Source of the DNA: Pseudofabraea citricarpa
Lineage: Eukaryota > Ascomycota > Leotiomycetes > Helotiales > Dermateaceae
Length of the DNA: 64,000 nucleotides
Assembly (NCBI GenBank): GCA_029641185.1
Contig: JAPWGK010000023.1
Coordinates: forward strand, 248,001 to 312,000
Reading direction: 5' to 3'
Positions 1-11,119 of the stretch are shown here, piece by piece (position 1 is the stretch's first letter; the number at the start of each line of letters is the position of its first letter). The translations under genes and the position numbers were made by a program. Under the pieces are notes generated by a model. The model saw nothing but the letters and a program-made list of their open reading frames with translations. It did no database searches and was not told the origin of the DNA.

Positions 1-1
1 T

Positions 2-370
2 GACACAGAAACTTTGAAGTTGTGGCTGTCTGCTGCACAATTCCAGGTCTATGACGCTCTATCAAAGCAATATACTACGGCTGGCCTCAAATCAGATGGA
101 CGAATTCTTGATATTCGGGGAGTTGAGATTTTGTCAGCCAGAATCTTGGATCCTGGAGACATTCCAGTGTTCATCGTCACTTGTCGAACACAAGAAGTAC
201 ACGTCTACAGAAATGCGAAGACCAATCAGTTAGCTGCTGGTATGGAGGATAAGGTCCAACTGGTTACTTATGCGATTGGTGTAACCCGTGTTCCAGAAGA
301 TGTTAACAATCCGGAGACCAGAGGATGGAGGCTCATCGAATTACAGAAGAGTGGAAGAGACTACATATAA
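2..370 (+). CDS. tim44: TIM44, mitochondrial import translocase subunit (3' end only)
   Basis: This is the C-terminal 122 residues of Tim44, the peripheral inner-membrane protein that tethers mitochondrial Hsp70 to the TIM23 channel and drives presequence import into the matrix. The frame is open from base 2 and ends at TAA 368-370; the start and upstream exons lie left of the window. The visible part is the Tim44-like C-terminal domain, with the conserved block IPVFIVTCRTQEVHVYRN followed by the family ending NNPETRGWRLIELQKSGRDY. No intron is visible in this part. Identification rests on these recognised blocks and is firm; the gene's full length cannot be judged here. Confidence 0.93.
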   Translation, partial: DTETLKLWLSAAQFQVYDALSKQYTTAGLKSDGRILDIRGVEILSARILDPGDIPVFIVTCRTQEVHVYRNAKTNQLAAGMEDKVQLVTYAIGVTRVPEDVNNPETRGWRLIELQKSGRDYI

Positions 371-1929
371 TTGCTCTCCACCTGCTCTCGATCTCCCTTA
401 CACAACAAACAACCATCTTTTCAATTTCGTTTTCGAATCAATTATCATGGGTTGCATAGCGAAAAAATTCATAGCGCACTCTCTTCCTCACAGGCGGATG
501 GGCAAGAGAGAAAATGGACGAAAAAGAGCTTTTTTGTACAGTCAATTGTAATAAAATCCGGCGGGGGTTTACGGAGTTTCATTTTGTTTGAACACCATTT
601 CCAGGGAAGGGATATCTTCGAAGCGATAATTTCTTTTCTCTGTACTTTGGGGATCCGGACTGCTTGCTTTCAAGAGGGAAACCAGCTAGGTCTGATCATG
701 GTATTTGCGGGGTTTTATACGATCCTACATGTCACCTCACGCCACTCTTCTTTCGGGGGGTATTGTCTTATGCCCCCCCTCAAACTGTAAACTGTACCAA
801 CAAGATCTAGCTATGAGTGTATATCCAAGAACTCGTATTGGTTTTGAACCAATAGGATGAATCAAAAGAACTTCTAAAAATGACAGCCCCTCCATTGCCT
901 GAACATGTTTGAGCTGTTGATATGAATGATCTCTCTTTGGGGAGGGGTTTTTTATTTTTTGTATTTGATGTGAGATCGGCTTTAATCTTGTTTGTGAAGC
1001 TCGCTAAATCACAGTACAGCCATATTATATGAATCCGAAGGTTGGTTGGTATTGGAAGTCAAGCGACGGGGGGATTTCCTGTTTGGGAGAATCTGATGAT
1101 ATACAAGATGCCATCAGATCATATTCTTCTCTTCGATCACGCTTGGGGTTCTAATGCTTCGTCCATACTCACTAAAAATTGGTAGGTAAGTATGAAGTCA
1201 CAAATCTTCTATTGTCATCTGAAGACTGAAAAATGAGCATATAGGTAGGTGTCTTATCTTACATCACATGTATAAATGAAGATAGAAATTTAAGGAGGGA
1301 AGGAGATTTGATTTTCCATCATCTCATCACACAAAGTACCCTATCCTTTTTCTCTTCTCCCGTCTGAACTCCGAGGAGAGAGTAACAGACCATGCCCAAC
1401 GACCTCGAGGCTGCTTGCGTGCTTGCGTGCGTGCGTGCGTGTACCCTGCGCTCGCCGCCCGGATGTAACAAAACACGAACGCTCATCCCGTCGAACGATA
1501 ACCAAGCTGACAGTTGCCTAGAAACAAGACGCTGTCGTGAAAGATACCCAGAGGCAGGCAGCGTGAAAAACCCCAAGCTTGAAAATAGGAATCATCTCAT
1601 TGGTAGAGTAACGTTACTTGGGAGCTCCAGGTGCCAGCTACCCCACTTCGATCTGCAGGCTACGTACGGTACGGTACCACAGCGCGGGCGCGGGGCAAGG
1701 CTGTATGTACTACAACGACAACAACACCACCAGACAAACACCACTTGACTAACTGGCCCAACCCTCCATAAATAAGGCTACAACACAAGATAGAAAATCA
1801 AGGTAGCCCGGGCTTTCTTTTCCTAGCTACTGTACCAGTTTCCTTCTTCTCATTCTTCACACCCAGCGAGAAGCAGATCAATCAGCAGCAGCCTTTCTTG
1901 ATTCAGATATCACAACTCCCCGAGAAAAC
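371..1929. other. Intergenic: TIM44 3' flank and oxidoreductase promoter
   Basis: No reading frame here looks like a conserved protein. A (TGCG)n tract lies around 1415-1441. The last 130 bases before the next start codon are rich in C and T (about 1811-1920), as is common for fungal promoters and leaders. Confidence 0.6.
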
Positions 1930-3609
1930 ATGGCTCCGCACGCCGATGCACCCCTCGACGACGACGACGATCATGCCGGCCGCATGCCAGCACCGCCTCG
2001 CCCAGCCTTCTCAGCAAACCCACCACGGCTGCTGATAATCGGGGCCGGGTCGCGAGGGAACTCGTACGCGCGAGCGGCGGGCGACTCGACGAACGGCATC
2101 ATCGCAGCCGTCGCCGAGCCCGTGGCCTACAAGAGGCAGCGGCTGGGCGAGCTGTACATCTGGGGCAAGAGCGGGCCCGGGGAAGGGCAGTCGTTCGAGG
2201 GCTGGCGAGAGTTCCTCGCGTGGGAGACGCAGAGGAGGGAGCGCGAGAAGCGAGGAGAGGACCATGTCCCGCCTGCCATCGACGGCGTCTTTATCTGCGT
2301 CCTGGACGAGATGCACAAGGAGGTCATTGTGGGACTGGCTCCGTTGGGCCTGCACGTCATGTGTGAGAAGCCGCTCGCCACGACGCTGCAGGACTGTGTC
2401 GACATCTATAGATCGCTCCTCCGCGGGGCCAGTACTGCTGGCGCTGCTACCGAGCCCTCGAAGATATTCTCCATCGGCCACGTTCTGCGCTACAGTCCGC
2501 ATAACATGCTGCTCCGCAAGCTGCTGCTCGAGGACCGCGTCATCGGCGACATCATGTCGGTGAACCACACGGAGCCCGTTGGATGGTGGCACTTCACGCA
2601 CTCGTACGTGCGGGGGAACTGGCGGAAGGAATCCAGGACGGCGCCGTCACTGCTCACGAAATCGTGCCACGACATCGACCTGCTCCTGTGGATGCTATGC
2701 TCGCCGGCACCGAACGCGCCGGCTGCTCAGACGCCGCACATCCCGTCGAGCATCTCGTCGTCGGGAGCTCTGCAGTACTTCACTCGCCGCAGGAAACCAG
2801 CCGCGGCCGGCTCGGCTACGAACTGCTTCGCCTGCCCCGTCGAGGAGAAGTGCAAGTACTCGGCCAAGTCCATCTACATGAGTGACAAGCACCGCGGGCT
2901 GGCGACGGGAAATACCGACTGGCCCATCGACATCGTGCTGCCCGAGATCGAAGAATGTATAGCATCAGGCCGGGGCGAGGAAGCACTGCAGGCCAGGCTA
3001 AGCGAGGACTACACGAAGGAGACGCCCGTGTCGGAGGTGGAGAGGAAGAACTGGTTCGGGCGCTGCGTCTACGAAGCCGACAACGACGTGTGTGACGAGC
3101 AGGTCGTAACCATGACGTGGGATGCCTCAGATCCAGATGCATCCTCATCCTCACCCTCATCCTCGTCCTCATCGCCAGAAGCCCCAAACCACGAAGCCAA
3201 GACGGCAATCTTCCACATGGTCGCCCACACGGTCAAGCAGTGCGACCGCTACACGTACTACTACGGCACCGAAGGCGAGGTGTACGCCGACTCGTCGACC
3301 ATCACGGTGCAGGACTTCTCTTCTCCGCACGCGGCCCCGAAGGTATACAAGCCGCATCTCGCGGGCGGCGGCCACGGGGGCGGCGACGACGGCTTGGCGA
3401 GGCAGTTCGTCCTGGCCATCGACGCCGTCAAGAACGCCGGCATGGGCGTGCGCGAGAGCCAGCGCCGCTTCGTGGGCTGCAGCCTCGAGGAGTGCATCAG
3501 GAGCCACGCCGTCGTCTTCGCGGCTGAGGAGGCCCGCACCCGGAAGACGGTCGTGCATTTCCCGACCTGGTGGCAGCGCGAGGTGCAGGAGAAAGTGCTC
3601 GCCTCCTGA
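1930..3609 (+). CDS. Gfo/Idh/MocA-family NAD(P)-dependent oxidoreductase
   Basis: Single-exon gene, 559 residues. An N-terminal acidic/proline leader is followed by a Rossmann dinucleotide-binding motif (LLIIGAGSRGNSYA, about residues 34-47). The family signature HVMCEKPLATT lies near 142-152, where the Lys of EKP is the usual catalytic-site lysine. The C-terminal domain carries VGWWHFTHSYVRGNWR and a HDIDLLLW block. An insertion contains a CxxC plus CK cluster (CFACPVEEKCKY, about 300), seen in a subset of this family. A Ser/Asp-rich low-complexity segment (bases about 3120-3180) sits between conserved blocks. Codon use is much more GC-rich than in the neighbours. The substrate cannot be told from sequence; a sugar, inositol or amino-sugar derivative is the family norm. 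The start has a good context (aaaacATGG). Confidence 0.88.
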   Translation: MAPHADAPLDDDDDHAGRMPAPPRPAFSANPPRLLIIGAGSRGNSYARAAGDSTNGIIAAVAEPVAYKRQRLGELYIWGKSGPGEGQSFEGWREFLAWETQRREREKRGEDHVPPAIDGVFICVLDEMHKEVIVGLAPLGLHVMCEKPLATTLQDCVDIYRSLLRGASTAGAATEPSKIFSIGHVLRYSPHNMLLRKLLLEDRVIGDIMSVNHTEPVGWWHFTHSYVRGNWRKESRTAPSLLTKSCHDIDLLLWMLCSPAPNAPAAQTPHIPSSISSSGALQYFTRRRKPAAAGSATNCFACPVEEKCKYSAKSIYMSDKHRGLATGNTDWPIDIVLPEIEECIASGRGEEALQARLSEDYTKETPVSEVERKNWFGRCVYEADNDVCDEQVVTMTWDASDPDASSSSPSSSSSSPEAPNHEAKTAIFHMVAHTVKQCDRYTYYYGTEGEVYADSSTITVQDFSSPHAAPKVYKPHLAGGGHGGGDDGLARQFVLAIDAVKNAGMGVRESQRRFVGCSLEECIRSHAVVFAAEEARTRKTVVHFPTWWQREVQEKVLAS

Positions 3610-3976
3610 TCTTCCTCATCTAGAGCGTGTTTCCTCATGATACCTACGAACGATATTAATGACGTCCAGATACATACATATATACATAGGGACGAACACC
3701 CCTCTTAATGCTATAAAACAAATTACCTCACTAGCTCCCGTCATCCGTGCCTGTGAGATATGGTGGGTGGCTGGGTTTACTTTCTATGCAAATTCTAAAA
3801 AAAAATCGCTCAAAGCTGATGGGAAGAAAAACACCTAGACGCTAACCCCCCCGTCCTGATCCAATCAAAAGTCCCCGAATGTTCCCCCCTTTCAAGCCTG
3901 TACCGACGCCCCCGGGAGAGGAAAACCTCCTTTTCCGTATATCTATTCAAGAATTACTACAGACAAAGACACGTGC
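3610..3976. other. Convergent 3' intergenic spacer
   Basis: Spacer between two genes converging on it. It is AT-rich around 3650-3720 and 3790-3810, consistent with polyadenylation regions of both genes. No coding signal is seen. Confidence 0.5.
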
Positions 3977-6900
3977 CTAGTCGTCATCGTTACTTCCTCC
4001 TCCTCCTCCTCCTCCTCCTCCTCCTGCTGCTGCTGCTGCTGCTGCTGCTGATGAACTACTACTACCATTGGTTGCGGGAGGGGCTTGATTAACCACAACC
4101 TCGGCGAGAGTATCCCTCGCACCCAATGCTGCATCAGTGGTCCGAAGTTTCCTCAGAGCTCTCTTCATGCCCTCCAAAGCCGTGCGCTCCTTGACGACCA
4201 TTCCCTTCGCCAGCTCTCGAATGGCTCGCCGTCCCATCTTCTCATGCAGATCTTGCCAGCCAGCTAGTTCGGCTGCGACGACCTGTTGCGTGTACCTCAG
4301 CTCTCTCCCAGCATCCAGCACCTCCTCTTTCCCGCGCTTGACCTTTTCTTCCTTCTCCTCATTCAGCCGCTGGCGTGTCTCATCGAGGAGACCAAGCGGC
4401 CAGCGAGTCGAGCGTGAGAGAGAATTGTAAGACCGCTCGATAGCTTTACGAGAGGTGGTTATCGAAGAAATGAGGGAAGTCGGCCGAGACAAAGCAAGAA
4501 GCATAGCAATGATAGTGCTATGTATTGACAGGAAAGCAGCATGAAAGGTTGTGTAAGGCGATGTTGTGGTAGGCGCTATGGTAGCGACATAAGCATTCAA
4601 TGCCGCCAGATGAGATGGTGGAAGAAAAGGCACGCTTGAAAATGCACGAGATGCAAGATTAGCAGCATCGTAAAGATCTAGAATAATCAGCCTCGTTCAC
4701 AGCGGGACTGAGAGTAAGTTCTTACCGGTCGTAGCAACTCGGATCATATTGGTCCGCCGTGCAACACTTTTTGTTGAATAGTTAACACTACGAACCATAT
4801 CTCGGGCATGATCCACAAATTGCTCAACATCTCGTACATCTTCAATCGGTTCATACTCTTCTCTGACCGTCTCGACCCTTGTCTCTGATTTCAACTTGCT
4901 TCGCTGGTCCATCATCTCTGCCTGAATATCTGGCACAAGGAAGAATTCCCAAAGCATTTCGTGTGTTGAGAATGTAGAATGGGCGAGAAGAATTTTCAAG
5001 AACCCATCCAGGCGAAGTTGGATATCTCTCAAGACTGCCCTGGAAGGTCTTGATGGGAATTGAAATGGGGAACGCATTCCACTAATAGTTGGTAGCCACG
5101 AGGCAGGATTCTCAATTGCAAGAAGTTTTGCCAAATGTTCAAAGTCAGCCAGGGACCGCCGACAAGTTGTCACTGTGAAACTTTGATATAGCGAAGGCGC
5201 TCCCGACTTGACAACCAGACGAATGGTGGCGTCTTCCACGAAAAATGATCGTACAACTGAGGTAATCCGACCATCAGCGCCAGGCTGACCTGAGAAGAGT
5301 ATAAGATCATCAATCCGATTCCTAACGTCGTCATCTTTTGCAAGCTCCACAGCCGTAAGGCCACGCAATTCTTTTGCAAAAAGATCCACTCTGGGGTCCC
5401 CGAACAATGCTCGAACCATGTCCAATCTACCGTATTTGCTAGCAACCATTAAAGGCGTGAATCTTTTATCGTTCGTAGCATTAACATCCGAGTCGCAATG
5501 TAGCATGAGCCTTAGTGCGATCTGTGGGTCGTTGACAATATGCAACAACGTGTTGCCTTTGAAATCAACGTGATCATCCAAATGCAATGGTTCGCCATCA
5601 TTTTGTGAAGCAGTCGCTGCTGCCAATCCGGCTTCTACCATCGGACGATAATTGCCATGGTCGTATGATCGGCAAAGGGCAAAAAGGGGTGTTTGGCCAT
5701 TCTTGTCTTTCTGCCGCCAAGGCAAAAGTCGACCAACACGAGCAATAAGTGCTGGTGCGTTGAATAGATAATGTGCTACACTGCGACCTCTGGTATCTTG
5801 CTGTGAGAGATAGTCTATTACGATGGATTCGGAATTAGACCGGTAGACAAAGTCTAGGATGATCTCAATCAGCTCGGTGTGCCCTAGCTGAACAGCAGCG
5901 CTGAGAAGTGTCGTCCCCTCGTTGTTGGTGTCAGTTAGAATTACGTCTAACGGGTAAAACTCTTGTAAAGAAAGCAAGTATAGTAAGGAGTTAGGTCTCT
6001 CGTTCTGGACTGCCATCATAGGGACTGACTCGCCAAGTGAATCCTCGGTTTGTGAGAGTCGTGTCACTGACGTATCTCCTTCGATGCCACTTCCCGTCGA
6101 ATCTATGGTTGTCGCCCTTGACCGGAACGAGATCTCAGAGCTACTAGACATGCTTCGCATATCCATAGTGACTGTTTTGCGACCTCGCAATGGAGGGAGT
6201 TCCTCTTCGTGCTGTATTTGGAAGGGGAACACGTGGTTTAGAGTCGAAGCTTGTGAGCTTCTGTCTGTGCAAGCTTTCGAGGAGCCTCGGGCATTCCCAT
6301 TCCCGTTCATAAAATCCCAAGGTCGGCTGTTGTCTGCTAACAATCCCTCGAGAGTCTCATTTTCTGGCGTTTCATCGTCGTCGTCGGACGAGTGCTCTCG
6401 ATCTGGCTCCATGATACGCATCATCTCTTTGATATTCCCATTCCTTGTAGCTTGCCAGAGTTTGTGGTTTCTCCTACTTGCTTTTCGAAGCCCGCCTGAA
6501 TCTCGGTCGAGATATGAAAGGACAGCCTCGAAGGTACTGAGAGCGTATCCCATTTCGCCACTTTCGACATCATCGATATAGATGAAATTGTGCATATAAA
6601 GTAATCGGGCCTGAAGATATCGAACCTGAGCTCTTATCACCACAATTAGAAGCAAAGATACTAGCGTATCCGCATTGATTGTAAGCACAGGGCTGATTTT
6701 CTCCGAGGTTGGCTTTGTGGGGTCAGACGTTTGAGGAACTTCTGTAAACTGCGTAACGGTTTTCAACGTCACCAGTAGAATATCCATCATTTGTTGAGGG
6801 CTTCCCGCCACCCCAAGCTTCCGGAATTCTTCAACAGCACGCCCAAGCCGTAATGTGAGCTCATGTTTTCCGCGTTGGCCTCCCTGGATTGGTATTCCGA

Positions 6901-8115
6901 CTTGCGACACGTCAACAAATTCCATTTGCCTGATCTTAAACTCAAGCTCAAGATCTTCAGGCCGTCTCATCGCACAAACTCTGGGATACAAGACTGAGTC
7001 ATGCACCTGTTCTGTAACATAACGTTCTATTAACCGCTCGACGACAGGGCCAGTAAGATCGGTGGTCGCCCCTAGTAAGGACAATTGTTGTTTATCAACT
7101 TGTTGAAAGAGATCTATCGCAGTGGTAACGGCAGTTTCCAATGCACCCCGCATCACATCCTCGTCATCTTCAGCATAGAAATTCTCGACGCTACGATTCT
7201 CAGTGGAACCATTTGGCTGAAAGCGCGGAGCAGCACTGGAGCTGTTCGATCTGACTTTCTTCATAGCAGACACTATTGGACCATCAGGTAAAGGATCCGG
7301 TATGACTGCCGCTGATGGCGGTGGTGGCAGAGGCTTATCAAACGCCGCATTAAACTCCTTAAATAAATGTTCTAAACCTGGTTGCATTTGCCTTGCGATC
7401 ATCGGGAAGTTGTTCAACAGATCATTGAATGACTTGATATCTTTCTTGCGAGGAAGAGTGCTCGTGGCTGCAGACTGCGAGGTGCTTCGATTTGGTAGTG
7501 AAGGTCTGCCATCAGCAAGGCGCAAAGGTAGAATGGCAGGAATGATATTCAACTCTTCGAATACTCCTACCAAAGGTCTCGTTATATAGTAAATAAGCCA
7601 CTGTCTGGGTTCTAAAGAATCTGGATACCAGATTGTATCTGACAATAATTGAGCTTGGTTCAGCGTCTTGAAGCCTGAGTCTTGTCAGTTTTTTGTCAGC
7701 ACTTCTCTCTGCTCTTCCCCATCATTACAAACCTTTATTGCTGTAGACGTGTGCATCCTTGATGACTACAGTCTTCCCGTTGAAAGTTGTGTACTGCTTC
7801 GCCTTCCCTCGACTCTCTCGCATGTTAGGTGCATCCTTCCCTCCCGCTGTCGCTGCATGGTTGGCTGGAACACGCAAGACATGACTTCCAAGGAAGTCTT
7901 CAGACCCGGCAAGTTCTGCGTATAGAGCGCCGGAATCGCGATCGCGGGAGGTGAGGAGCGCTTCGGTGGTAGGTACGAGCAGTATCTAGAGCGACGATTA
8001 GTATATGAGCACCGAAACGAGATGTTCCAGAACATACATGGTGTTGAACTGGTGTGCACTGGGTTGGCAAGGCGCTCTTGAAGAAGGAACTCAGGAATGG
8101 ATTTAGGGGTTGCAT
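3977..8115 (-). CDS. vrl1: VPS9-ankyrin-PX-BAR-like protein (Vrl1-type Rab5 exchange factor)
   Basis: Four exons on the minus strand: 8038-8115, 7733-7985, 4726-7674 and 3977-4677. Introns are 52, 58 and 48 nt, all GT...AG and in phase, giving 1326 residues. The start MQPLNPFLSSFFKSALP is at 8115. A VPS9 domain (guanine-nucleotide exchange for Rab5-type GTPases) spans roughly 320-505, including LQARLLYMHNFIYIDDV. Ankyrin repeats lie at about 690-905 (GTTLLSAAVQLGHTELIEII; GNTLLHIV; FTPLMVASKYGRLDMVRALF). A PX phosphoinositide-binding domain is at about 915-1035, followed by a helical BAR-like tail to about 1290. This order matches yeast Vrl1, the Rab5 (Vps21) exchange factor of the VINE endosomal sorting complex. 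The last residues are homopolymeric (Ser, Ala, Gly, then Asp). The VPS9-ankyrin-PX assignment is firm; orthology to Vrl1 is inferred from architecture. Confidence 0.87.
3994..4050. repeat. Coding (TCC)n/(TGC)n microsatellite in vrl1-like gene
   Basis: About 10 TCC/CCT units followed by about 8 TGC/CTG units on the plus strand. On the minus strand they encode Ala then Gly runs just before the stop of the vrl1-like gene. Length polymorphism would stay in frame. Confidence 0.9.
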
Positions 8116-9859
8116 TCATTCGACATCCGCACGCCGCAGAGAACGACTGCAACGCAGGCCGTCTGTCCTGCGAACGTGGAAACCTTGGTTGTAATGGAGG
8201 AATCGTGAAATCAAAAGCAGCCTGATCCCTGGCGCGCCGAGCAACAGTGATGGAAGATTAGGTAGTTCGTACGCGTTCTGACCCAGGGAGCCTCTGGTGC
8301 TAGGCGGCAATGGTGTTGCGACCGTCGAAGAGCGTAAGTGAGCGGTGTCTGATGATGTCTGTACAATTCCAGGACCGGATGAGCTGGACGCTTTGCAAGC
8401 TGTCACCTAGCGTACCTTGATGCGATTCACAACAGGCCTGCTTGAGTGGAGCAGTTTTAGGCGGATCACAAGCAATGATTGACGTCTGACTCAGCAACCT
8501 CTTATCGGCACTGAGCTTTGGTCCTTATCGCTTTTTGCCATTTGCCATTCGCCATCTGAACCATTTCCCCTTCATCTCTGTAATACATACTGTACACTTC
8601 TTGAGCGGTATAAAAGCCTTGATGTTACTGTACCGTGCTGTAGAATGCAGAAGAGACCAAAGTAATCAACATACCCGTACATCCCGCCCGCGACCATGGC
8701 ATGGTCTGATTCACCACGTGTTTATTGCAGAAGATATTACCTATTTCAAGGATGCAAACCTGGAAACCTCAAAACCTGAAAACCAACAGATATGTGACAA
8801 TCTAGTCTTATTATTCTAGGAGTGACTACCTAGGCACACAGCGACTGAGCTCCTGCAATCTCTCGCCCCCGAAGAACATCATAACTTCGTGTCTTTATCC
8901 AGCTGAGCCAGACTCGTAATTAAACGATCCGGCAGCTGGCTTAATGCAAAAGAAGAAAAAGGGAGCATCTGTCCTCCCACAAAGTCACATAAAGAACACC
9001 CCAATGTATTTTTTCGCCCCGCGTTCCCAGCTCTCCATCTTGATGCTGAAATGGATTCCATCCCCCAGACTTCGAAGTCTTGTCTCATCAAACCAACCAC
9101 CCTCGTCCGAAAGAAAACAAAGCAGCGCAGAACAAAATTAACCCCTTCCCAAACTTCCATTTTTTGTGCATACCAGCCTTGGCAAGAGACCGGTGGAGAA
9201 TCCAAACTTAACCCATGGTACAAGAACAAAAGCAAAGAAAAGACAAAGAAACCGCCTAATTACAAATTTTGGTGGCGAGCCTGGAGGGCAGCCCATATGT
9301 TGTTTTGTTGAGTCTCGAGGAGATCGAAAATCTAGGTATTCGACGAATGTGCAACGAAAAAATTGTTCTGCAAGAAAGAAAAAGGAAGAAAAAAAAGAAA
9401 AAAAAAGCGGAAGTGCAAAAAGGCCTCTCCACGGCCACCGAGTAAACACCAGACCAGTTTCCGTACCAGTCCACATGCCCATGGAACAAAAGGAAAAAGT
9501 CTATCGCTCATGCAACGCCAGGTTCAAATATTGATTAAAGGAAAAGTTCGTAAGATCGAGGCAGCCACCTTTCGTCGTTTTATGGTGAAGGGCGCAACGC
9601 AACTCGAGATCGTGATGCGGGGAATCGCGGATCCGGATGTGCGTATTATCAAAAGGTATTTCTTCGCTTTTTGAATCCTCGCTGGATGCGCAATAGCACC
9701 GCTGAATGATATGCGCGCTGGAAAATCGACGCTTAAAAACAGAATGCAAAACTTTTTTGGGACAGTGCTCTCCGCATCGTCGTTTGTAATTTTGAAAGGT
9801 TGCGAACGCCTGTCGCCATTAGGAGAACTAGTAGCCCCTGGCGGCAGTTCTCGTGTTGT
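8116..9859. other. Intergenic: vrl1-like promoter and cyclin 3' flank
   Basis: No conserved reading frame is recognised. An A-rich tract (about 9375-9412) lies in the half nearer the cyclin and may belong to its 3' region. Confidence 0.5.
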
Positions 9860-11119
9860 TTAGCCCACAACAGTCTGCTGTCCATAACCTTGGCCCATGA
9901 AATACGACTGCTTTGGCTGGAGGCAGTGGTGACAGTCACAGTTCGAGCCAGCAAAATCCCAAATGTTGTTGGAATAGTGGTTGTAGAATGGAGTGTGGTA
10001 TGGGTTGACGCGAGCGGGAACGTATGCAGCGTGGTTCTGAACCGGTGGCATGTATCTCGAAAATGGCTGATACTGCTGCCAATCATTGTATCGTGGTGCG
10101 CCTCCGGTAGCACTGGTCATGTACTCGGGGGTGTTCAATCCAGAATCTGGGGCAGATGGTGGCGTAAGCTGACCCGCATACATCTTGGGATACTGGTCAT
10201 AAGCCATAAATCCAGACTGAGGGCGCTCGCGAGTGGCAGACTTGGGGTATCCATTGTAGACTTGGGAGTAGGGTCGGGGTCTTTGGACACTGGTGTCGAT
10301 GCTTGCAAGAGGCGCCAGGCGTTCCAGCGTGGCATTGCGGATCTTGTTCTTGCTATCGCGCCACTCGTTCCAGCTCTGCAACCATGCGTTGAAGTCCTTG
10401 CTGTCATCGAGATTGACATACAAGCACCAGTCCATGGCAACCAACCACTCCGTCTCGAGCTTGTTGAGTTCTGCAGTGGGAATGCCACTGACCTCAGTCC
10501 AAGATCGGTTTTGGAAGGTGTTGTCGTCCAAGAACTTGCTGCCCAGGAGGAGACCAATGGTCAACATCCGCCAAACCTGTCCGTCATCTGCCTTCCATGG
10601 ACCAGACGCGTTCAGAATGTTCATTCGTCTTGCGAGGTAGTTCATGCCGAGCAAGATGGTCGTGCTTGGAAGCCTGGTCGAAGACAAGAGTCCGGAAACG
10701 AACTTTCGAAATGCTCCACTGACAGCTCCACCGGGCATCACAATTCTCTGGGCCATCTCAGCAACATAGTCGGTCATCTGGTCCACTTCATAATCCAACA
10801 CCGCACATACACCTCCTGGAAGCATGATGGGCAAGTTTTGATGGCGACAGAGATCCTTCAAAGAATCTCGGTCGAAAGCAAGAATGGAATTCTTGCGGAG
10901 GATTGTTTGTAGTTGATAGATGTTCGCAGATGGTGATGAGGAACGGCGAAGGCTGAGCTGAGTCGGTGGCTCTGGGTGCTGAGGTTGCAGTGGCAAGGTT
11001 GTAGGAAATAGCGAAGTTGAGTGAATTACTGATCCTGTCCCGCCATAGATTTCTTGATCTGAATCCGATGACTGTCTGTAGGATGATTGCAAAGTGTAGC
11101 GTAGTTGTCCAAAGGATCG
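9860..11119 (-). CDS. Pho85-type cyclin (Clg1/Pcl-like), 5' end unresolved
   Basis: A cyclin expected to bind a Pho85-type kinase. The cyclin box runs from about MTDYVAEMAQRIVMP to LNKLETEWLVAMDWCLYV, including ILLGMNYLARRM and the core WRMLTIGLLLGSKFLDD. The C-terminal part is rich in Tyr, Pro and Asn and ends with a short Cys/His patch (CDCHHC). The frame is open from 11119 (TGA at 11120-11122) but has no ATG until 10823-10825. So either translation starts there, giving 321 residues with the box intact, or a short upstream exon is spliced on; I could not pick a convincing donor/acceptor pair. Membership of the Pcl/Clg1 group is recognised from the box; the kinase partner is inferred. Confidence 0.75.
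   Translation of the reverse strand, partial: RSFGQLRYTLQSSYRQSSDSDQEIYGGTGSVIHSTSLFPTTLPLQPQHPEPPTQLSLRRSSSPSANIYQLQTILRKNSILAFDRDSLKDLCRHQNLPIMLPGGVCAVLDYEVDQMTDYVAEMAQRIVMPGGAVSGAFRKFVSGLLSSTRLPSTTILLGMNYLARRMNILNASGPWKADDGQVWRMLTIGLLLGSKFLDDNTFQNRSWTEVSGIPTAELNKLETEWLVAMDWCLYVNLDDSKDFNAWLQSWNEWRDSKNKIRNATLERLAPLASIDTSVQRPRPYSQVYNGYPKSATRERPQSGFMAYDQYPKMYAGQLTPPSAPDSGLNTPEYMTSATGGAPRYNDWQQYQPFSRYMPPVQNHAAYVPARVNPYHTPFYNHYSNNIWDFAGSNCDCHHCLQPKQSYFMGQGYGQQTVVG

Noticed and set aside
2011..3640. Many long frames on both strands across the oxidoreductase
   Set aside because: Shadows of a GC-rich coding exon; Arg/Ala/Pro-rich without conserved blocks.
9800..10912. 370-codon plus-strand frame opposite the cyclin
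   Set aside because: The minus-strand cyclin box is clearly the real gene; this is its antisense shadow.
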